Part shown: positions 34,376 to 47,145 of the stretch, one piece after another
Position numbering within the stretch: the first letter of the stretch is position 1
How the letters are laid out: each line of letters starts with the position of its first letter
Assembly: GCF_019279795.1 (NCBI RefSeq)
Contig: NC_056725.1
Coordinates: forward strand, 1,610,232,728 to 1,610,296,727
Origin: Protopterus annectens
Lineage: Eukaryota; Chordata; Ceratodontiformes; Protopteridae
Reading direction: 5' to 3'
DNA length: 64,000 bases
Notes under the pieces: generated by a model
Told to the model about the DNA's origin: nothing
The model's input: the letters and a program-made list of their open reading frames with translations, nothing else
Database searches by the model: none
Position numbers and translations under genes: made by a program

Positions 34376-34756
34376 GGGTCTGTATTATCTAATCGACTGC
34401 TTAGCTTGTTGAACACCTATATGTCAGCTAAGGGTCGAAAAAGTACAATCTCGAGCAGCCAGGTAAGCGAATTCTTTCATCGGGAAAGAATTCGCTTGGC
34501 CATGGCACACTGACATAAACTTCCAAGCTGTAAAAAAGTGCAGGGCTGTGCCCCCCCACACCCTCCTAATTAAATATACCAACCCCGAGATCACTCTACA
34601 TTGGAGAAAGGGCAAATTCCTGATAATGGCCAAGCAGATTATTTCCCGATGAAAGAATTCACTTACCTGGCCATTCAACATTGTAAGTTTTCAAACCTTA
34701 GCTGTTGACATTTAGGCGTTCGACAAGCTAAGTAGTCGATTAGATAATATAGACCC
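34376..34756. mobile_element. Palindromic MITE-like element H1
   Basis: About 125-bp terminal inverted repeats: left gggtctgtattatctaatcg, right in complement gggtctatattatctaatcg. It is flanked by a perfect 8-bp duplication ATTTCCAG (34368-34375 and 34757-34764), as made by hAT-type transposases. The central part (aagtgcagggctgtgcccc, then aattaaatataccaacccc) is shared with the core of H4. No coding capacity. Confidence 0.88.
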
Positions 34757-34823
34757 ATTTCCAGTACTCACTACTCCTTTCCATAAGAGATTGTCAGTAC
34801 ATATTTGTAATGAATTAACAGTT

Positions 34824-34877
34824 ATTCATTCATTCATTCATTCATTCATTCATTCATTCATTCATTCATTCATTCAT
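34824..34877. repeat. (ATTC)n microsatellite
   Basis: About 13 perfect tetranucleotide units. Confidence 0.98.
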
Positions 34878-35128
34878 CTAGGCTGTGGCTGAAGTAGGTT
34901 AGGAAGCTAGCTACTTTGTTTAATAAGAAGGGAAAGAAAGTTCCTGAAAGTATGAATTCTTTGGGGGAGGTATTCATGCAACCAGCAGGCTCCATTTATT
35001 TTGCAGTGCAGGTTAAATTTTTTTTGTACAGGTACTCTTGAAGGTTGCAGGTTTGGCGAATATGTAGGACATACAGGACAGTTTAGTTTGAGGTACTGTA
35101 GGCTAGGAAAAAAGTCACATTTTAACCG

Positions 35129-35455
35129 CATACCTCTCAACTGTCCAGGTTTTTGCAGAATGCCCATATTTTTGGCTTATATTTTTGATCTGTTCCCTGT
35201 AAAATTTGTGGTTTTCTGGCAAATAACTGGGATGATCTGAGGACTGAAGTTACTAAATAATGACATACATTTGAGTTTCAGACTTCAAATCCTTCAGAAT
35301 ATGTATGTTAAAACAAACCCTGTTATTCCAGCAACTTTCTAGGATTATAAGAACAATACTTAAATATGTCACTATTTTTGGGCCTTTGCCCCCCCCCCCC
35401 CCCCATTTTGTCGGGCTTTGTTCAGATATCTTGCTGTAAGAGACTGAGAGGTATG
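35129..35455 (+). mobile_element. Short TIR element (MITE), copy 2
   Basis: Begins catacctctcaactgtcc and ends gactgagaggtatg. Interior words tttgagtttcagacttca and tgtcactatttttgggcctttg are shared with copy 3 at 50860. It contains a C-run of about 16 at 35389-35404. About 327 bp, non-coding. Confidence 0.82.
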
Positions 35456-35579
35456 ATCTTAGGAGTCTGTACAACAGAGATGAGAGGGAACGTCAGTGCC
35501 TTCTGTGATGCTTACCGAACTCCGGCCCTCAGTTTTCTTTGTGAGGAAATGCTGTAGTGTTCCAGGATGGATCAGGTAG

Positions 35580-37850
35580 TTTCAGCTATATTATATTTTA
35601 TTATGGGCCCCATATGAAGGAATGGAGAGGAATGATTTCATTCTTGGACCTAGAACAATTCATTTTGGCAATCAGAAGGATCTTCTGCTGCCAGCACCTA
35701 TATGGTTGTCGAAGGAGAATTCATTGCCTGCAAAAGTGCTTTGGTCCTTATTGTGTTGATTTTGAGGAGGTATCATTTATGTGGTGGGTGTATGGGTGCT
35801 CACTTTTTCCAATGGACTCAATACTACACTTTTAAGCACTTAGCTTAAGACCATAGTCCTGGCTCTATTACTTTGTGCATGTCAGGCCCTCTTGCAATCA
35901 TTGCTTTGTACATGTACATGTACATGTTTACCTTTCTTAAAGGATATGGGAATATGCCAGATAATTGATAACAGCTCCAAGTTTACAGTCATCTGCAAAT
36001 CTGGTCAGTTAAAGCTGCCCCTTCATATTTGACATCACAAAAGTAATATTGGTAAGAGAGGGCCTCACACCCAGCCTTAGGAGTCCCAAATAGCAACAAG
36101 CCTTTTAGAGGAAATTATGCCAAGTTAAATTGAATGGGTTATATCTGATATTTGGCAGGTTATATATAGATTTACATTTTGTTTGATTAGTCACTTGATG
36201 ACAGCCAAGTATGGAATGGTATCAAACACATTGCCATGACCAAAGTAAGCAATGTGCACTATTCTAACCTCATCCAGTGCCTGAAGGGACGTTTTCAAAT
36301 AAGACAACTAGGTTTAGCAGCTAGAATCTTCCTTTTACAAACCCAAACTAGTTTGGCTCACGGGAATGTAAGCTGCAAAGTATCTTTGCTTATGAATTCC
36401 ATAAGGATGCATTTCATTACCTTACAGATAAGTGGGTAAGGCTTACTGCTCTTCAGCTGTCAAGATTATAGGTTCAGAGTTCATAGTTTAGTACTAGGCT
36501 AACTGCCCTTGTGGGCCATTTTACACCTAGCCAATTGCCCCAAGTGAGAATCAAACCCTGCACCTTGTGTCTGTCAGGCAAACACCTTAACCATTATGCC
36601 AACCTCCCCCCAATTAATAGTGGTACCAACGCTTCCGGAAAGGAATGAGCACTCCGGAAGGGAGCGAGCATGGTTGTCCTCTATTTCTCCAGCATGAAAT
36701 CAGCTGAGAAGTTGAGGATGAATAGATTCACAAGGAGTTCTGTTAGACAGTGTTTCATACTAACAAGGAAGCAAACCAGCACATTATTAATAACCACAGA
36801 GCTAATGCTTCTAGCCTCTTAGAGTATTTTTAGGACTCGTTTGAAGGAGAGCTTCATGGAAGTGGGGGGATAAAGAGAAAAAGTTTGAGCTAAAGTTATC
36901 TGCTAGTACATTGATAAAGGTCAAGTGGGTGATATAGCTATGTATCAAGTCTGAGGAATGCTTGTTGTTGTCTAAGATTTCTAACAGAGCTGAAAAAGAA
37001 TTGTGGTTGTCGTTGACAGAGCCTGTGACTTCATTTCATACTTGCGGAGCAAAAATCAAATCTACACCAAGATTAAGTACTTTTTCTTAACCTCCTGAGT
37101 TCACTTTTGGAACAGAGTCTTCAGTTTATTTTATGGGGCAAGCTTTTTTTTTCCTTTTTCTTTTGTTACACAGATTCTTTATACTAGAGTCCCACTATAG
37201 GAGCATGTTCCTAGACTTGGCATTGTATTTGTGTCAGACTAGGACAGCAGAAAGTGAGAATAAAAACTCTACAAATGTAGCAGTGCAATGGGTCCTTGAT
37301 AGGGAAGGTGGATCTTACAGATAGCTGCTCACCTGAAGCAGTTTGTTTACCTATGAAATATCGCTTAAAAAATAGGGTTTGTGGGCAATTTGGGTTCAGA
37401 CCTAATACTAAAAATGCAAAATCGTGGCCAGATATAACTAGTGACAGAGCAACTGAAGGAGGACAGCACAGAATTAGAGCCAGTAAACCTGAAAACCTGA
37501 TAGAGAAGTGCATTATGTGGACAAGAGAGTCAGAACTAATGAAGTCTAAGAAAAGCTGTGCATATTTATTTGTAGTGGTGTAGGTCTTACAATTTATGGA
37601 TGGATACTTGAAATTCCAAAGAATAAACAATGAGGGCCTCAAGCTTGTTTGGGTATGCCTCATGGGTTGCCAGTGACATAGAAGGGGTTCTGTAGATGGT
37701 TATGATATGGTAAGAGATCTTATTTGTGGCTTCTATGATGTGTAGAAGTTTGAGGTTATATTCTTATCGTGGTAAGCCTAGTTATGACAAATGTGGAGGA
37801 AAGTGGATCCACCATCACTGTTAAGAGATACATCTGAATAAGTGGCAGGC
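35580..37850 (-). pseudogene. Old, strongly decayed CR1 copy
   Basis: Recognised by ordered similarity to CR1-c/d on the minus strand. RT palm-side words lie at 35940-36010 (tttacagtcatctgcaaatctggtcag versus tttgcagtcatctgcgaac in copy c). An RT block is at 36190-36440, and an endonuclease segment at 37663-37500 translates to LWNFKYPSINC. No frame survives. A SINE is inserted at 36465-36612. This is the oldest CR1 layer in the window. Confidence 0.7.
36465..36612 (-). mobile_element. tRNA-derived SINE with CR1-like tail, copy 2
   Basis: Minus strand from 36612: gggggaggttggcataatgg (A-box TGGCATAATGG), ttaaggtgtttgcctgac, gcagggtttgattctcact (B-box). The 3' tail reads, on the plus strand, ggttcagagttcatagtttagtactaggctaactgccc, matching CR1 3' termini (ggttcatag, tactaggctatctgccc). 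Inserted in the old CR1. Clearest SINE in the window. Confidence 0.85.
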
Positions 37851-39423
37851 ATTCAATCCTGGTAAGGTGGATGTGTTAGCACTGTACTGTAATAGGCAGA
37901 TGTCATGATTTTCCAAGTGGAAAATGGCTCAATCTCTGGGCTGACTTACATAAAGAAAATATGACCTAGACAGTGCTCTGAAATCCTCTCTTCCAATAGG
38001 AAACACTGGAGCATCTTGAGGGAGTGCACCAATATATTAATTTCACCCTGGATGTGAGATGGATCCAGAATGCTGTCCTTTTATCTGTAACCCAGTGCCA
38101 AACTTCTCTGCACATGAAGTTAAAATGCATGTCTGCACTCTTGCATGTACATAGCACTTTGGATTTGTTGTCTGACTGAATCAGGAACTGGTCCAGAAGC
38201 AGCTTTCCCTCAAGAAGCCATCTGAATTCCATAAAACTCCAAATGGTGGTTGTGAATGATTGATTTCCTTTGACTTATAGAGAAGGGAGAATGAACTCCA
38301 CTCCCCACCACTGAAGCATATCTTCTTAGGACCTGTGAGAATCTCAGATGCAGGAGAAGGGGGACACACTTTGAGAACAGTGTGGATTGTTCTTACTAAA
38401 GGATCATGTGCTAGGGGGACTGACACCAAAAAAGATCCATCAGCTCCACAGCCACTGCAACACCCACATCCTCAGGCATGACTACTATGTATGATAGTCA
38501 AAGAGATGTAGTAGCCGCAAAGCTTACAGACCAATTACAGCCTATGCCTGGACCTTTCGTTGCACCTGTACCCTGGTTGCCAAAAACATGAGCTCCTGAT
38601 ACCTCTAAGTGGGCAGGATGGACTGACATTAGTTACTAACTAATTTTAGCTTATATTGTTTTATAATAATGTCAGCAAATTGGCTTGAAGTAAGGAATAA
38701 ATCAAATTTCTATATCAAAACATTCCAAACATCAGATAAGTTTCCTTTCAACTAAATAATTCTCTAGTGGTTGCAGATTTGCTTGAAGTACAGAAGTGCA
38801 ATCCTCAATAGAGGTGTGGCTTATCATGAAAGTAAATACATTTTCTTCACTTTGGTATATGTATTTCTTTGTCTCAGCATGCATTTCTTTATGTCTGGCA
38901 CCACTTAGCATCTGAATGACCACTAATTAAGCAGAGGCACTATGGATGTATGTGTACGAAAAAAGAGACTTCTGTAGCTATGTACCATGTGACATGCTGA
39001 TCACTGAAACCATCTCATTGGCATAAAAGGGATATCCTATATATGACAGAATGAGCACTAGCCTGCCAGATATGTGTTCATTAACTGATATATATGAAAT
39101 GTTACTGCTCTTATAAAGTCATCCTGTAATAGCTGTTTTATAAAATAAATTACTTTATTTATTCAGAGCAAAAGAAGCAAACTGTTCTGATATTCTAAAA
39201 GGCTTAATTCTAGAAATGCAGGCCCATAACTCCTTTTGAGAAGCCAAAGCATATAAAATCCTCTTACATGAGTTCTGACATTGCATGAAGAAAAAGGACA
39301 AAAGTATTATATGTGAAAAGCAATGATTAATGAAACCTTTGGCATAAAGGAGGAATTAGTAGAAATGCAATCTTATCTTTATGGAAAAATGTTTAAGGTT
39401 CTGAAGCCCTATATGTTTGGACT
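37851..39423. other. Unassigned sequence
   Basis: About 1.6 kb. 37851-38600 may be further decayed CR1 ORF1 or flanking material, but no motif supports that. Nothing recognised in the rest. Confidence 0.4.
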
Positions 39424-40000
39424 GGGTCTATATTAGAACATCGACTTTTTAAAACATTGAATGTTCTAATATCAACCCCTATTCAGCGAATGCTGACAAC
39501 ATCGAACATGCAGAATAGCAATTTTTTTTCCATGGGAAAAAATTCACTGTTCCGACACACATACACACAACACAAACACACCAAACAAACAGCAATCCAC
39601 AAACATACAACTAAAATCCTACATCTAACCCTACACTAAACTGTACACACACCACTAGCTATCCACTTACCTTAACCCAAACCCTAACCCCAAGGTCCGT
39701 CACTATTGCACACTCACCTCACCCGTGCCCTAACCCTCACGTCCACACAATCGCACACTTACCTGACCCGCACCCTAACCCTAACTCACCTACCCCACGC
39801 CCTAACCCTCACATCCACACAATCGCACACTTACCTGATCTTGACCCATAACTTTCCACCACAGTGCTGAACATAGCAAAGCCACAGGAACGGCCAACCA
39901 AATTCCTTCCCTAGGAAGAAATTCAGTGTTCCACATTTTCGCTATTTTCATGAATTAGAACAATCGAAGTTGTGAAACTTTGATGTTCTAATATATACCC
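39424..40000. mobile_element. Palindromic MITE-like element H2
   Basis: Terminal inverted repeats: left gggtctatattagaacatcg, right in complement gggtatatattagaacatca. TTTGGACT flanks it at 39416-39423 and 40002-40009 (one spare T at 40001). The interior has tandem ~45-bp units with caccctaaccctaactcacc, ccctaaccctcacgtccac and atcgcacacttacctg, shared with H3 and H5. No coding capacity. Confidence 0.85.
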
Positions 40001-40408
40001 TTTTGGACTTTGCGTACCTTTTGGGGGGGGGGGTAACCATGAAGGATGTACTTCATTTCTACTGAGTTTCTAACTTAGTTAGAACACAAAGTTCAACTGT
40101 ATAATTACCAAGAGATTCCATATCAAAATGTATGCCTCAAGGAGAAACGGACTATTTCTTATGGATCCCAAATGAGAACAATCTATACAAATTAACTCTG
40201 TTGAAGCACAAGGGTAAAGCCCTTACTATGGGTCAGGTGACTCAGAGTTTGATTAGCAGCTTGGGTACCTGACAGTGCTAGCCAGGAAACACAGGAGTGA
40301 CTGGCCACTGCCAGATCACCAATCCTGAGGGTGGAAAAGTATCTCTAGCCTGTCATGTAGGTGAAAGCACTAGGTGTTATATCCATGGAGTACAAGTTTG
40401 CCGGCATA
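40001..40408. other. Unassigned sequence with a G-run
   Basis: A run of about ten G at 40023-40032; otherwise nothing recognised. Confidence 0.5.
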
Positions 40409-40640
40409 TGCTGCCACTGTGCACATGTATGCAGCAGAGGAACATGCCTTGCACATGCTGCCATTGTGCACATGTATGCAGCAGAGAAACATGCCTTGCA
40501 CATGCTGCCACTGTGCACGTATATGCAGCAGAGGAACATGCCTTGCACATGCTGCCACTGTGCACATATATGCAGCAGATGAACATGCCTTGCACATGCT
40601 GCCACTGTACACATGTATGCAGCAGAGGAACATGCCTTAC
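40409..40640. repeat. 47-bp minisatellite, about 5 units
   Basis: Units contain catgctgccactgtgcacat, gtatgcagcagaggaaca and tgccttgca; unit starts at 40451 and 40498 show the 47-bp period. Open frames on both strands (60-143 codons, Cys- and His-rich) come from the repeat and shift frame each unit; not a gene. Confidence 0.95.
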
Positions 40641-42310
40641 CATGTTCACTATGGCAAGGCAGCAGTTGTGGAGCTACCAAAAGCACTGTGAAGAAAGGGG
40701 GGGTGCTTCACAGGCTGGTGGTAGGTAGCTCTGCAAGACAAGAAAGCTGGCCTTCTCTCTACTACTTGACTTTCACAATGGTGGGAACAAGTGCGGCAAC
40801 TGAGCTCTCCAGAGTCTGTACGATTCCTGATAGTCTAAACTGAGAGGAATAAATCAGTCTGGTTCTATCTACAGTCACATTTTTATAGCTGTCAGAAGAA
40901 TACTGGACATTTTGTCGATGAAAAGGCAGTTGAGGGAATAACACTCACAATATTCACAAGCAAAAATCCTATGTGTATCATTCTAAGTGAGTGATATTTT
41001 ACCTACCCTTAAAAGGTGAGTTTGGACAAGCCTGGAAAATGTAAAAGGAGATTCAGAACAACTGTCTAACGATAGTATGATAAAAATACTGGTGGGGACA
41101 CAAAGATATAGTGTCATATTTCTTTCCTTTCACTTACACACTGGGCATCTACATTCAATAGGGGGAAATGTAGAGAGTGAAGCCTTTTGGAAAAGAAGAT
41201 TACAGTTGTGTAAGTAAACTTAACATAGCTGTAGATGTTTCAATGATCGATGCTGCAGTAGCCTTAGCTATGTAAGTTATATCCTGCACAGGATACAACA
41301 GCCAGGCACGTTACACGGGTACCTTCCACATGCCCAAATCATTAATCAACTTGAGATAACCTGAAGAAAAAGAATGCGTTGAGTGCCAAACACTTCAAAG
41401 CTTTCATGCCATACTACAAAACTAAAGGTAGAGGTAATCACCCTGGCAAAAAATGCATATTGGGAAATGGAGGAAGGAAAAAGCTACTGTGGCCATGGTC
41501 ATTCAAAATTCTACTGTTATGGTAAATTGTTATGTATGATTGTTTGTTTTACTGTGACTGTGTCTGTGTCTATGTCTGTGATGGCAGCTTGGTTTTCAAA
41601 CCTGAAATTTCTGGCTACAGTCCTGATTTCTGTTGAAGCTTGAGTGTTGTACTGTTCTTACTTGCATTTCTAAGCACAGAGGGCTAGATTCATAAATAAT
41701 CCCTTGTTGTATCTGATAGTATTTGATACTTCCACCCAAACTTCTGATGACCCATTTTGTGCAGTAGAGTCACCATGCAATAACTGTACCTTCCAGTTGA
41801 CATTTGCAGAGAAGACTGTAATGCTAGAAGCTGCACTAGTTGGCTTCCTCTCCTTAGTTATTCCATTTAATGGACAATAAACATGTGATTCATAAACATA
41901 GTTGGTTATCTAGTAAATTTCCATACTGGTGAGACTGCTGTGTCGTATAATATGCAATGCATATAACAGTGCTATGGTATAAATGGTGAAGCCATATCGA
42001 CAGGTCTTCGTTAATGGATGATGTCAGTGTGCTGTCCTTTTGGTATAACAATGTATGCCACCACTCCAGTACAACCATTTGGAAGGTATTGTTCGCTTTT
42101 GAACATGTTCTACAATGACCAGTCCTTTTCAAAGACCATAGAACAAGTGAATCATTTGGTGTCATAGCCCTTTGATAATTTTTTGTTATGATGCAAATTT
42201 TTTTCTAGCTTTGAAAAGATATTATCAGGAATAGACAGCAGTGAGTAGGCATGGTTTTGGATGTATGATGCTGAGAAAGCAAAATTTCACCAACCAGAAG
42301 AATAGAACTT
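40641..42310. other. Unassigned sequence
   Basis: About 1.7 kb without recognised gene or repeat. Confidence 0.5.
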
Positions 42311-42509
42311 AGCAGTAAAGGATGAGAACCACAGGTGCAAAATCCAGTAAAATACTGTTTATTAGTAAACGCTTTCATCAGGTTTAAAATCACCAAACTT
42401 CTTCAGACGTGAAGAAGTTTGGTGACTTTAAACCTGCTGAAAACACTTCGCAATGAATGGTATTTTACTGGATTTTGCTCCTGTGATTCTCATCCTTTAC
42501 TGCTAATTT
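42311..42509. repeat. 199-bp inverted repeat (hairpin)
   Basis: Left arm from tagcagtaaaggatgagaac, right arm ends gttctcat-like ttctcatcctttactgcta, with the centre at about 42410 (cttcttcagacgtgaagaag). The arms pair almost completely, with a weaker patch in the middle of each arm. A fold-back transposon end, a paired terminal repeat of a Penelope-like element, or a small-RNA hairpin are possible sources. Confidence 0.9.
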
Positions 42510-43003
42510 TTGATCTTATGTATGATGCTGTCCTTTTGCTCTTCCTCTTCACCTGTTTCACTTTTCATCTTATGTCTTCTATTAGTGGTTAACTTCTACA
42601 GCAGTAATACTTACATTCATTCGTCAGAATAAGTTACCATCAAAGTGCTCCTGACAGGCTCCAAAACATTATCTAACAACTGCCCAAGTTTGATTCAGAT
42701 ACTCTGGTCTCCTTGTCCTTCTCATAGAGGTCTGCAGACCACCGAAGTACAGAGTACTGTGCGGAGTGCAATCTTTAACAACACCCTGCTACAGGCAATC
42801 TGTGGCTGGATATGCAGTGTTGTCTGTTTTGCAAAGCATCACATGTTGCAGTGAGCATGCCCAACTTTGCTTTTGTTAAGTGACACATTTGACATTCCCT
42901 GTACAGTACATTTCTGGATGGCACTGCAAAGGGAGAATATAAAGGGTTCTCCTCAGTGTGGGTGCATTTTAAAATCCAATGAAAAATTACCAAAACTACA
43001 ACC

Positions 43004-43007
<4 letters not shown>
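42510..43007. other. Unassigned sequence
   Basis: Nothing recognised in about 500 bp. Confidence 0.5.

Positions 43008-43046
<39 letters not shown>
43008..43046. repeat. (CA)n microsatellite
   Basis: About 39 bp of CA dinucleotides. Confidence 0.98.
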
Positions 43047-43049
<3 letters not shown>

Positions 43050-46000
43050 ACCAGTATATACTCTTTCATTATTTATATAAAGCCCATGAGGTTGTTGAAT
43101 CACAGATTAAAAAATAAACTTTAAAAATTGCATACCTTTTTGTACTTTTCACAACATAATAAATATAGCATTATCCAAATTTGACATGTCCACCAAGCTG
43201 TTGCTACTTATCAAAATGGCCATCAAACAGACATAACTCTATAATTAAGTTGTCAAGCTTAGTTTCTGCCCTGTCTTGGCTTTATTTTTACTAGAATTCA
43301 GACGTCAATTGACTAAGTTTATACTATTTTCCATTTTCCACCCTTTCTCTCTTTGTTACACTTTTATGAATATTTACTATATAGTTAATTGCCATATTTA
43401 GTATACAGTTAATTGCCATTTAGTTTGTAATCTGCTTCTTAAGCGACACTATTTTGTGTTGTGAATCTTTTAATTCTTCTATACACTGTACATTTTTATA
43501 CAACATTTCATTAATTGTGATGAGCAAATATCTGTTTGTTGTAGGTTTTTTTATTACATAACCATCTCCGTATATACTACAGTGTTATGTAATGATATTA
43601 CTGAATTTTGTATGAGCATTTGTCATTTTATTACGTTAGTACTGATGTTGGTAATATCATTTTCTGTTACTACTCAGAAAAATAATATTTTGTTTAATGT
43701 CATAATTTCCATTCTTCCCAGATAAGGGCAAACAATTTGTTTCTAGAGGAAGATAACTCCATTTGCAATTACTGGCTTTTTTTCTGAAAGGGAAGAGCAG
43801 AAGCAGAAAATTACAGAGGGTAATAAGTGCAACAGATATGAAATTGCTTTAAGCACAATGCAAAACTTCAACAGCAGTAATTTCTTGACGTTTTTATAAA
43901 CACTGCCTTTTTCTCGATGCTGCAACTAACAGACCTTGTAATTTTCACATGCAAAGCTTGCTTTAAATGATGGCTTTCTACTTCCATTTTGTTTCTTTCA
44001 GTTCTAGAGGTTAAGTGCTCTGAATCCAAACCTTTTAAATTGTATGAATCCCAGCAGCCACAATTTGCATATTAAACAAGTATATGTCTATACAAATTCA
44101 GACCATGTTCATGTTAATAGGGAGGCTTATGAAAGTTGCAAAAATTTAGACAGTCTCCTGCAGATTACTTGTTTATCCTTAGTTTTCTCTGTATGAACTT
44201 ACTCCAGTTTTAAGAGGCAGAAACCCATACATTCCAGTAAAATGTCTAGGGAAAACTGATACTTTTACTGCCATTTGCTATGCATGCTGTCATAAACAGG
44301 AGATTTCATTTAGGCTGTTAATTAGATATACTTAATCAAGTACTTTCTTTGTTTTTGGTAGTCCCTGCTTGGTCATGTAACCTGCTTCTTTCCTCAGTTG
44401 CTTCTCAATTTGTCTTTCTTTCTTTCTTGGTTATAGTTTTCATCTCATAGACACAAGGCAGAGAGTTTGATTCTGACCTCAGATTATTGGCTATTCTTAA
44501 AATTGTCCTTCAGGACAGTTACCCCAGTATTCATCTAAGAATGCATGCTAACTTAAAATACTTCCATGTTTAAACAATGCATTTATGTTTAGGTACTGTA
44601 CTAAATATGCTTTCTTAGTAGAAAGTTCAGCTAAATTATTTATTAAAGAGATTTGATATGCAGCCAGGCAACAAATCTGGTATTTTTTGCTTGACTTGAA
44701 ACTTCTGTTCTGTATAAAGATGTATGCTGCATATAAATGATATTTTTATGATAAAGATATTAATTTTCAAGTAGGTATAGCACATCTTAGATCAGAAATA
44801 TTGACAGAAGTGTCAGAGGAAGCATGCTTACACATAACATCTTGGTTAGAGAAAGATAATTCATTTTAAGACTTACTGAATCAATACTAGAAAGTATAAC
44901 CGAAACAAGTTTCTTGCATCTTTACATTGATTAAAATATATAATGTTTAATGCACTTGAGTCTGCCAGCTTAATTGCTTAACATAACATAACATTATATT
45001 GTATACTATCTATCATCGAGACATTAATGAGGAAAACCACAAGATTTCCTAAAAGAACTAAGAGTTCCTTCAAAGAGCAACTCCAAAAAATCATGTAGCA
45101 AATAAATACATTGGGCTGCATTAGGGTCGAAAAAGAAGAGACGTAAATATTGGTGCATTGCAATATTCACACTTTCTATACTGCAAATAGCTATTTTCCT
45201 TGAGTAAGTTTTACAGTCTTTTTTTTTTATTAATTAAAATCTAAGTTAAGAGAGACATTATGGAAACAAACTTAGTTTAATATTATGTTACAAATTATGT
45301 GATTCAGAGTCAGATAGAATGAATTAGGATTTCTTTGCATTATTTGTTTATACATCAGTGGTATGAGTTTTCTTCCGGTATGTATTTTATGCAGATCAGG
45401 GTAAAGGGCTAAAACAAATAATGCCCTGCAGTTTAGAATATAATTCATAGTTAATATGGAAGTCCATTTCCCCTTCATAATAGAGTATCATTAATCATTA
45501 ATACTATACTATAATTAATCATTAATACTGCAGTACAGGTCTGGAGTAATGTAGGAATCTCAGTGACATACACAGACTGGGAACTACTGTTGCAACATTT
45601 ATTATGTGTTAGCCTGATTTTCCATTCCGTTTGCCACTATTTTTTGACAAATCTTTGATGGTAGAATGGAGTTGTACTGCTTGATCTACAGAGATACCTA
45701 CGGTCATAAGCTTTCGTCCCAAGTCAGCAATGAAGACCAGAACTCATGTGTCTTCCTATCACCATGACAACAAGATAACTGACATCACTTAAGATTCATA
45801 ATATATACAGCCCCCATTCACTTGTTAGTTAATGTGCACATACTCTGTAAAAGCCATAGATATGAAGTGAAAGAGCTATGCAATAGGGAAGGAGTAATAA
45901 TACAGATTATATGAGTGAGACAGAGGAGGAAAGAGTATGGTAAACCATCAGCAATAATACATGTGGAGAACACTGAGCTATCTGTTAGGAAAAAAACACA

Positions 46001-46548
46001 TATGGCACTAGATTCTGTGTTTTATGCACATAGCAAGGCATACCACAGTATTTATACACAGATTCAAACACACTTTACAATGTCACATGCTGGTTATAAA
46101 GGATAAAAGCTTTAGATGCACTAATCAGTGTTTTTCTAAAAGCTAAAATTCCATTTTGGACATCATTTCTTGTTTTATTTTCTTTAAATGCTGAGGGCAT
46201 TTTTCTCACCATGCCAAACATATGAAACCAGAAATACTTTTCATTTTATAATTGAGGGCAATATTATTTGTTCTTATCCTGGAAGCATTTTTTTTAAATC
46301 ATGATGAATGGAAATAGGTTTTCAGTCCATTGTTTGAATCAAATTACCGCTTCTCAGACCTTTTCAAGCATAACTACTTATATGATGAAATGCTCAGATT
46401 ATTCCACAGACACATACGAGTGATACTTTTGCTCAGATGCATCTGCTCTACAGGCTGCTGTATCTCCTATTTTTAGGTGTTACTAGGTATGCTATCCACG
46501 AGAACAAGGAGGTGGCAGGGCTACAGGCAGCAGCTTGTTCATAGCTCA
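43047..46548. other. Unassigned sequence, about 3.5 kb
   Basis: AT-rich single-copy-looking sequence. The longest open stretches are 60-70 codons, without domain or splice-signal support. No repeat family recognised. If any conserved host non-coding element is in the window, this block and 23311-25866 are the likeliest places, but nothing in the sequence shows one. Confidence 0.45.
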
Positions 46549-47145
46549 TAGCCATAGTCCTCTGTACAAACTGCCAGATCATGCCACAGTAGCTGAGCAT
46601 GTGTGGTATGAGACTGATAGGTTCTAGCCATAGTTCTCTGTACAAACTGGCAGATTATGCCGGCAACTGAGCATGTGCGGTATGAGTTTGGTAGGTTCTA
46701 GCCATAGTCCTCTGTACAAACTGCCAGATCATGTCAGTAACTGAGGATGTACGATATGAGACTGGTAGGTTCTAGCCATAGTCCTCTGTACAAACTGCCA
46801 GATCATGTCAGTAACTGAGGATGTACGATATGAGATTAGTAGGTTCTAGCCATAGTCCTCTGTACAAACTGCCAGATCATGTCAGTAACTGAGGATGTAC
46901 GGTATGAGACTGGTAGGTTCTAGCCATAGTCCTCTGTACAAACTGCCAGATCATGTCAGTAACTGAGGATGTACGGTATGAGACTGGTTGGTTCTAGCCA
47001 TAGTCCTCTGTACAAACTGCCAGATTATGCCAGTAACTGACCGTGTGTAGTATGAGACTGGTAGGTTCTAACCATAGCCCTCTGTACAAACTGCCGGATT
47101 ATGCCAGCAACTGAGCATGTGCATTATGACACTGGTAGGTTTCAG
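46549..47145. repeat. 74-bp minisatellite, about 8 units
   Basis: Units contain tagccatagtcctctgtaca, aactgccagatcatgtcagt and tgagactggtaggttc. Starts at 46771, 46845 and 46919 give a 74-bp period. Central units are nearly identical; the outer ones are diverged. Confidence 0.95.

Noticed and set aside
36535-36612. tRNA gene on the minus strand
   Set aside because: A and B boxes are present, but no full cloverleaf is legible and it continues into a CR1-like tail: a SINE head.
40297-40728. 143-codon Cys/His-rich plus-strand frame
   Set aside because: Driven by a 47-bp minisatellite; frames on both strands are open and shift with each unit.
42311-42509. Hammerhead motif in the hairpin (cctgatgaaagcg-like in complement)
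   Set aside because: CUGAUGA-like word is present, but no stem II followed by GAAA could be paired by eye.
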